Made by a program: the position numbers and the translations under genes | Notes under the pieces: generated by a model | Told to the model about the DNA's origin: nothing | Database searches by the model: none | Seen by the model: only the letters and a program-made list of their open reading frames with translations | DNA from: an uncultured Oscillospiraceae bacterium | GTDB taxonomy: Bacteria > Bacillota > Clostridia > Oscillospirales > Oscillospiraceae | Assembly: GCA_934589155.1 (NCBI GenBank) | Contig: CAKTNP010000045.1 | Coordinates: forward strand, 1-8,105 | Direction of reading: 5' to 3' | Length of the DNA stretch: 8,105 nt | In this document: positions 6,588 through 8,105 of the stretch, piece after piece | How positions within the stretch are numbered: position 1 is the first letter of the stretch | How the letters are laid out: each line of letters opens with the position of its first letter

Positions 6588-7106
6588 GTGAAACGTATCC
6601 TTTCTCCCGCCCTGCTTCTGGCCGCCGCTGGGCTCCTGTTTGCCCTGCCGTATAAAAGCCGGGACGTGGGAAGTCTCCTGCCGGTGGAGACGGCTCTCTT
6701 CTCTGTGGAGGGCCAGACCGTGACCGTGGAAACGGACCTGGGCCTTACGGGCCGGGGAACAGATTTGGAGACGGCGGTGGCAGATCTGAAGGCCCGGGCC
6801 TCCGGCAGCCTGTTCCTGGATACGGCGAATTTCGTCCTGCTTCGCCCCTCGGCCCTAGCCCTTCTGCCGGAGCTGGAGCGGGCGGATTTCCTGCGGGACA
6901 GCTGCACCCTGTGCCTGGCGGAGGACGAGACGGATCTGCCCGGCGTGGGGGCCTATCTCCGGGCCCATAAGCCGGGCTCCGACCTGGGCGCCGCATTTTC
7001 TGCCCTGGCCGAAGGGAAGGATCCGGAGCTCCCGACCCTGACCGTGGAGAACGGGACCTTTGCCTTGGAGTCCAAAGGAGGAACGCCATGTTCGGAAAGC
7101 AGGTAA
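6588..7106 (+). CDS. Short GerC-like germination protein lacking lipobox and C-terminal domain
   Basis: The 172-residue product starts at GTG 6588, after GAAGGTGATCCT. Residues 4-20 form one hydrophobic segment. It then reads P21-Y-K-S-R-D-V-G-S-L-L-P-V, which lines up with the C-W-D-x-R-E-I-x-D-L-x-x-V stretch that follows the signal peptide of Ger(x)C lipoproteins, with Pro where the lipidated Cys should be. Residues 42-60 (V-T-V-E-T-D and R-G-T-D-L-E-T-A-V) match the first GerC domain, as does F101-L-R-D-S. Normal GerC proteins are about 370-400 residues with three domains; here the protein ends after the first. The likely role is the C subunit of the receptor made with the flanking A-like and B-like proteins, held by an uncleaved N-terminal helix or exported without an anchor (inference). 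The stop overlaps the next gene. The family call rests on motif recognition by eye. Confidence 0.6.
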   Translation: MKRILSPALLLAAAGLLFALPYKSRDVGSLLPVETALFSVEGQTVTVETDLGLTGRGTDLETAVADLKARASGSLFLDTANFVLLRPSALALLPELERADFLRDSCTLCLAEDETDLPGVGAYLRAHKPGSDLGAAFSALAEGKDPELPTLTVENGTFALESKGGTPCSESR

Positions 7107-7927
7107 ACGCCCGGGGGCTCGCGGCCTGGACCCTGGCGGCCCTGACGGCACCGGCGGCCCAGTTTTTCGGTTCCCTGCCCTGGGTGTGGGTGTTGGAGGC
7201 CGGCGTGGGAGCGGGGCTTTTGTGGGTGTTGGTCTGGAAATATGGGGGGCCGCTGCCCCGGGCGTGGGCGGCAGCGGTCCTGCTGGGCACGGTTCCGGCC
7301 CTGCTGTTATCCTTGAGATACAGCGGGGCCTGCTGGCCCGGGGTGCCGGATGGGATCCAGGGCTGGGCCCTGCTGATTTTCGCCGCTTGGGCGGCCCTGC
7401 GGGGCAGCGCTGCCGGGACCCGGTATGGGGCGGTGGTATTCTGTATTTCGGCGCTGGCCTATGGGATGCTTCTGGCTTGTGCTTTGCCCGGCGTTAAGGC
7501 TGAAAATCTACGCCTGGCGGACACAGAGGCTTTGCCCTGGTCCCTGCTGGTATTGCTGGTGCCTCTGGGGCTGAGCGTGCTCCAAAAGGAAGAGAGCCTG
7601 CGCCCTTGGGGATGGATCGGCGGCGGAGCGTTAGCGGCGGGGCTCCTGGCGGCGGTCTGCGCCGGGGTCATGGGGCCTGCCCGGGCGGCAGCCATGGATG
7701 GGGCTTTTTATAACCTGGTCCGAAGCATCCGGTTTTTCGGCGTGGCGGAACGATTTGAGGCGTTGGTCTCTGGAATCATGACCATGGGGTGGTTCTGCTA
7801 TACGACGCTGATCCTGTGCATTGCAGGGGAAGCAGGGGAACGGCTGCGGAAGGGAACGGGCAGGGCCGCACTGTGCGTAGCGGCGGGACTGACAGCGACA
7901 ATCTATTGCTTTGTTGGAAATATATAA
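7088..7927 (+). CDS. GerB-like spore germination membrane protein, shortened
   Basis: The 279-residue product is almost entirely hydrophobic, with about nine membrane segments (near 10-28, 32-51, 58-77, 88-105, 114-134, 149-166, 174-195, 226-247 and 257-275). Two regions recall the GerAB/GerKB transporter-like family (APC superfamily). One is the N-terminal V-N-A-R-G-L first helix. The other is L210-V-R-S-I-R-F-F-G-V-A-E-R-F-E-A-L followed by a W/G-containing helix, the place where GerB proteins have E-R-x-E-x-x-x-x-x-x-W-x-x-G. Usual GerB proteins are about 360 residues with ten helices, so about 80 residues are missing, apparently from the middle. ATG 7088 follows AAAGGAGG and lies inside the end of the gerC-like gene, in another frame, which implies coupled translation. 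By context it would be the nutrient-binding B subunit. It could instead be an unrelated small membrane protein. Confidence 0.6.
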   Translation: MFGKQVNARGLAAWTLAALTAPAAQFFGSLPWVWVLEAGVGAGLLWVLVWKYGGPLPRAWAAAVLLGTVPALLLSLRYSGACWPGVPDGIQGWALLIFAAWAALRGSAAGTRYGAVVFCISALAYGMLLACALPGVKAENLRLADTEALPWSLLVLLVPLGLSVLQKEESLRPWGWIGGGALAAGLLAAVCAGVMGPARAAAMDGAFYNLVRSIRFFGVAERFEALVSGIMTMGWFCYTTLILCIAGEAGERLRKGTGRAALCVAAGLTATIYCFVGNI

Positions 7928-8016
7928 TTGAATGGTGAAAAACACAGCAAAATGACGAACAAAAAATTATAAAAGGAATGTCGGCAAAAATTCTGCAAAT
8001 TTTTGTAAAAAAGGGG
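7928..8016. other. A/T-rich spacer after the gerB-like gene with an 8-bp dyad
   Basis: CAAAAATT (7985-7992) and AATTTTTG (7998-8005) form a perfect inverted repeat with a 5-base spacer, ending 11 bases before the -35 box at 8017. The composition shift from GC-rich coding to A/T-rich DNA fits an UP element or an operator for that promoter. No intrinsic terminator for the germination genes is visible, so readthrough into the next unit is possible. Confidence 0.45.
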
Positions 8017-8045
8017 TTGACAAGTAGAGGTAGGCGTGGTATCAT
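8017..8045 (+). promoter_or_regulatory. Strong SigA promoter firing off the right edge
   Basis: A perfect -35 box TTGACA (8017-8022), a 17-base spacer and TATCAT (8040-8045, 5 of 6) make a near-consensus promoter, backed by A/T-rich upstream DNA. Transcription would begin near 8052. The visible transcript (8052-8105) has no ribosome binding site or start codon; TCCG and CGGA at 8056-8074 can pair. The downstream product is outside the window. A structured leader or a stable RNA is possible. Confidence 0.75.
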
Positions 8046-8105
8046 ATGCAAGCTGTCCGCGAGAGAGCAACGGAAACGAAAGCTTCTGAGAGTTCTTGAG
8101 GGTCG

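Noticed and set aside
7060..7497. Open frame of 145 codons on the plus strand overlapping the gerB-like gene
   Set aside because: Gly-rich out-of-frame reading without its own ribosome binding site. The 7088 frame has AAAGGAGG and a multi-helix membrane profile.
8046..8099. 17-codon frame beginning at ATG 8046
   Set aside because: The ATG lies directly against the -10 box, upstream of the expected transcript start, and no ribosome binding site precedes it.

Overview
The window reads as chromosomal DNA from a GC-rich, endospore-forming member of the Firmicutes, most likely a gut clostridium of the Oscillospiraceae type (inference). The reasons are a GerA-family spore germination protein with GerC-like and GerB-like companions, strong Shine-Dalgarno sites of the AGGAGG type before nearly every gene, Gram-positive export signals (a lipobox and a secreted Amidase_6 protein), and GC-rich codon use in all genes except the middle of the amidase. 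I see no insertion sequence, phage gene, tRNA, rRNA or CRISPR array.

Layout, left to right. (1) 1-1974, minus strand: a two-gene secreted unit. A promoter near 1946-1974 drives a 558-residue exported Amidase_6-type protein (177-1853). It is followed 22 bases later by a small lipoprotein gene that runs off the left edge (1-154). (2) 2085-4692, minus strand: a housekeeping operon with a clear promoter (TATAAT at 4664-4669), mnmE (3260-4621), a cysteine desulfurase (2126-3250) whose Shine-Dalgarno site overlaps the mnmE stop, and a strong intrinsic terminator (2085-2118). MnmE makes the xm5 half of the tRNA wobble-uridine modification, and a cysteine desulfurase supplies sulfur for thiolated tRNA bases, so the pair is functionally coherent. 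(3) 4693-7927, plus strand, divergent from mnmE: a compact germinant-receptor-like cluster in the order A, C, B. It has a full-length GerA protein (4748-6205), a 382-base hairpin-rich gap (6206-6587), a GTG-started, half-length GerC-like protein without the lipobox cysteine (6588-7106), and a shortened GerB-like membrane protein (7088-7927) that overlaps it by 19 bases. (4) 7928-8105: no gene ends here, but there is an A/T-rich dyad and a near-consensus promoter (TTGACA, 17 bases, TATCAT) firing off the right edge into an unseen transcript.

The most unusual part is the germination cluster. GerA looks intact, but the GerC-like protein has lost both its lipid anchor and its C-terminal half, and the GerB-like protein is about 80 residues shorter than usual. 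The A gene is separated from C and B by three perfect hairpins and a degenerate fourth that look like dispersed intergenic repeats. Either this is a reduced receptor still in use or one that is decaying. The open frames, good ribosome binding sites and translational overlap favour a functional, diverged type.
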